From: CASQEL01 sp036655975
GTDB lineage: Bacteria; Desulfobacterota; Desulfovibrionia; Desulfovibrionales; Desulfovibrionaceae
Assembly (NCBI GenBank): GCA_036655975.1
Contig: JAVVPD010000052.1
Span: 1-15,114 of the forward strand
Length of the DNA: 15,114 nt
Direction: 5' to 3'
Shown here piece by piece: positions 13,171 through 15,114 of the stretch (the first letter of the stretch is position 1; each line of letters begins with the position of its first letter). The position numbers were made by a program, and so were the translations under genes. Below the pieces are notes generated by a model. It saw only the letters and a program-made list of their open reading frames with translations, did not search any database and had not been told where the DNA came from.

Positions 13171-15114
13171 ATGCTGGGAAGACATCTACAGATAGTATTA
13201 AATAATGCGGTGATGGACGTGCGACGGCGACGGCACGAATTTTTGACATTGGAGCATGTGCTGTTCGCCATGACCCAAGAAGCGCACGGGCGTATGCTCA
13301 TTGAGGGCTGCGGGGCTAATGCGGCCGTTCTGCGCGAGCAATTGCAAGGTTTTTTTCAGACGCATATGGAAGTTTTGTCCTCGGACGAAGCGGTAGAGAT
13401 TATCCAGACAGAGGGCGTACAGCGGGTGCTGGACAATGCTTTGCTGCAAATCCGCTCGGCGGGGCGTGAATTGGTGGAATTGGGCGATGTTTTAGCCGCC
13501 ATTATGGACGAAGAAGATACCTTTGCCTTTTATTATTTGCGTAAACAAGGGGTTTCGCGTCTGGACGTGTTGCAATATATTTCCCACAGTATAGATATGG
13601 GGAACGGGTCTACCGGAGTGGGGAACGATACGGAGCGCCGTGCGGAACTGGACGGCGAAAGTGCCACCGAGGATGCGGGGCAGGACGCGCTGGAAAAATT
13701 TACGGTGGACCTCACGGCCCGCGCAAAGGCCGGAGAGCTTGACCCTTTGGTGGGGCGCGAGGCCGAACTGGACCGCACGGTGGAAGTTTTGTGCCGTCGC
13801 CGCAAGAATAATCCGCTGTTTGTGGGTGAGCCGGGCGTTGGAAAAACCGCCATGGCGGAGGGGCTGGCTTTGCGTATTGCCCAAGGCAATGTGCCCGCTA
13901 AATTTAAGGATGTACATATTTTTTCTTTGGATATGGGCTCGTTGCTGGCTGGGGCGCGCTATCGGGGTGATTTTGAAGGCCGGATGAAGGCGGTTATTGC
14001 TGCTGTCCGTAATATTCCCAATGCTATTATTTTTATTGATGAAATTCATACTATAGTGGGTGCGGGGGCGACTTCTGGCGGGGCTATGGATGCGTCTAAC
14101 TTGCTCAAACCCATTTTGGCGGCGGGGGAGGTGCGCTGCATCGGTTCCACCACGTACGAAGAATTTCGTAATCATCTGGAAAAGGATAGGGCTTTGTCCC
14201 GTCGTTTTCAGCGTATTGATATCCGCGAGCCTTCAGTGCAAGAATGCTTGGATATCTTGAAGGGTTTGAGTCCTCGCTACGAAAAGCATCATCAGGTGCG
14301 CTATCCCGTGCCGGTGCTTAAGGCGGCGGTAGAATTGTCGGCGCGGCATGTGCAGGAAAGACTGCTGCCCGACAAGGCCATTGACGTGATGGACGAAGCA
14401 GGGGCGGCGGTGAGCTTACGTCCGGCGGTAAAAAAAGGATGCCATGTCAGCCTGCACGATATTGAACGCATTGTGGCGCGGATGGCAGGCATTCCCGAGC
14501 GCTCGGTTTCTGGGCGTGAAAAAACGCGCCTTGCTACGCTGGAACACGACATGCTTCAAGTGGTTTACGGGCAGGATGAGGCTGTGGCGCTGACCGTGAG
14601 GGCTATTTTGCGTTCACGGGCAGGCATTGGGCGGGAAGATCGTCCGGCGGGCAGTTTTTTGTTTTATGGCCCCACGGGGGTGGGCAAAACCGAATTGGCG
14701 CGGCGTCTGGCGGATTTGCTGGGGATCAATTTTTTGCGCTATGACATGAGCGAATATATGGAAAAACATGCCGTTTCACGCCTGATTGGCGCGCCTCCCG
14801 GTTATGTGGGATTTGACCAAGGGGGCCTGCTGACCGAGGCTATCCGCAAAGCTCCTTATTCGCTGGTGCTGTTGGATGAAGTGGAAAAGGCGCATCCGGA
14901 TATTTTTGACGTGCTTTTGCAGGTTATGGATTACGGTACGCTGACGGACAACACCGGACGCAAGGCCGATTTTCGTAATGTGATTGTGATTATGACCTCT
15001 AATGCGGGTGCGCGCGAAATGGCGCGGACAAGCATTGGCTTTGGTGAGGCCAGCCCGGACAATGCTGCGGGTAAGGCCTTGAAGGCGGTAGAAAATACTT
15101 TTTCGCCCGAATTC
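13171..15114 (+). CDS. clpA: ATP-dependent Clp protease ATPase subunit ClpA (3' end outside the window)
   Basis: The unfoldase of the ClpAP protease. 648 residues are present and the frame is open to the last base; E. coli ClpA has 758, so about 110 are missing. The N-domain (about 1-145) contains RRHEFLTLEHVLFAM, where ClpS docks. D1 has Walker A GEPGVGKT at 219-226 and Walker B IIFIDEIH. D2 has Walker A GPTGVGKT at 500-507 and Walker B LVLLDEVEKAHPD. There is no long ClpB-type middle domain, and it pairs with clpS, so ClpA is preferred over ClpB or ClpC. The IGL/IGF loop that contacts ClpP would lie near the right edge; SIGFGEASPD at about 619-628 probably corresponds to its neighbourhood. 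The start is supported by AAGG 7 nt upstream. clpP is not in view. Confidence 0.95.
   Translation, partial: MLGRHLQIVLNNAVMDVRRRRHEFLTLEHVLFAMTQEAHGRMLIEGCGANAAVLREQLQGFFQTHMEVLSSDEAVEIIQTEGVQRVLDNALLQIRSAGRELVELGDVLAAIMDEEDTFAFYYLRKQGVSRLDVLQYISHSIDMGNGSTGVGNDTERRAELDGESATEDAGQDALEKFTVDLTARAKAGELDPLVGREAELDRTVEVLCRRRKNNPLFVGEPGVGKTAMAEGLALRIAQGNVPAKFKDVHIFSLDMGSLLAGARYRGDFEGRMKAVIAAVRNIPNAIIFIDEIHTIVGAGATSGGAMDASNLLKPILAAGEVRCIGSTTYEEFRNHLEKDRALSRRFQRIDIREPSVQECLDILKGLSPRYEKHHQVRYPVPVLKAAVELSARHVQERLLPDKAIDVMDEAGAAVSLRPAVKKGCHVSLHDIERIVARMAGIPERSVSGREKTRLATLEHDMLQVVYGQDEAVALTVRAILRSRAGIGREDRPAGSFLFYGPTGVGKTELARRLADLLGINFLRYDMSEYMEKHAVSRLIGAPPGYVGFDQGGLLTEAIRKAPYSLVLLDEVEKAHPDIFDVLLQVMDYGTLTDNTGRKADFRNVIVIMTSNAGAREMARTSIGFGEASPDNAAGKALKAVENTFSPEF

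Noticed and set aside
15109..15114. The window ends exactly in GAATTC
   Set aside because: It is in frame within clpA and could be chance or the end of a cloned or assembled fragment. It has no biological meaning on its own.
1..15114. Mobile elements, CRISPR arrays, tRNA genes, phage or defence islands
   Set aside because: No spaced direct repeats, terminal inverted repeats, transposase or integrase motifs, or tRNA-like folds were noticed. Nearly all sequence is accounted for by intact housekeeping genes.

Overview
The window looks like an ordinary chromosomal segment from a sulfate-reducing-type deltaproteobacterium, most likely a relative of Desulfovibrio. This is inferred from protein family types and gene order, because no rRNA or other phylogenetic marker is present. 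Supporting signs are a B12-dependent methionine synthase without its activation domain, a short ArgA-like acetyltransferase with a cysteine-rich tail, an RpoH-type sigma factor with a long acidic N-terminus, and a TPR-lipoprotein/LolB-like pair. Base composition looks moderate (about half G+C by eye, not computed). Coding density is very high, and I see no tRNA, rRNA, insertion sequence, phage gene, CRISPR array or other sign of transfer.

The layout is two divergent gene trains separated by one 172-bp intergenic region (5861-6032). Leftward, on the minus strand: RpoH-like sigma factor, TPR lipoprotein, LolB-like lipoprotein, rpiB, cysS, and the N-terminus of a secreted M48 metallopeptidase that leaves the window at base 1. 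Gaps are 2, -1, 19, 10 and 8 nt, so this reads as a single operon. It joins a heat-shock type sigma factor to three exported envelope proteins and two housekeeping enzymes.

Rightward, on the plus strand: metH, a TlpA-type thioredoxin, an ArgA-like GNAT acetyltransferase, hpt, and a zinc-ribbon/DUF3426 membrane protein, with gaps of 13, -4, 11 and 27 nt. A 120-bp gap (10709-10828) follows. It carries the best sigma-70 promoter in the window and a leader hairpin. The next unit is radA, a CYTH-domain protein (CyaB-like), clpS and clpA. Its first three genes are joined by 1-nt and 4-nt overlaps, and clpA starts 43 nt after clpS and runs off the right edge with about 110 residues missing.

Functionally the window combines proteostasis and stress (RpoH-like sigma, ClpS/ClpA, M48 peptidase, RadA), envelope biogenesis (the two lipoproteins, TlpA, M48) and core metabolism (CysS, RpiB, MetH, N-acetylglutamate synthesis, purine salvage). 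I found no convincing undescribed multi-gene system. The items most worth a second look are the acidic extension of the sigma factor and a hairpin in its leader, the sigma-headed envelope operon, the radA promoter and hairpin, the cysteine-pair insertion in the CYTH protein, and an unusual set of in-frame G/C homopolymers of 7-9 bases.
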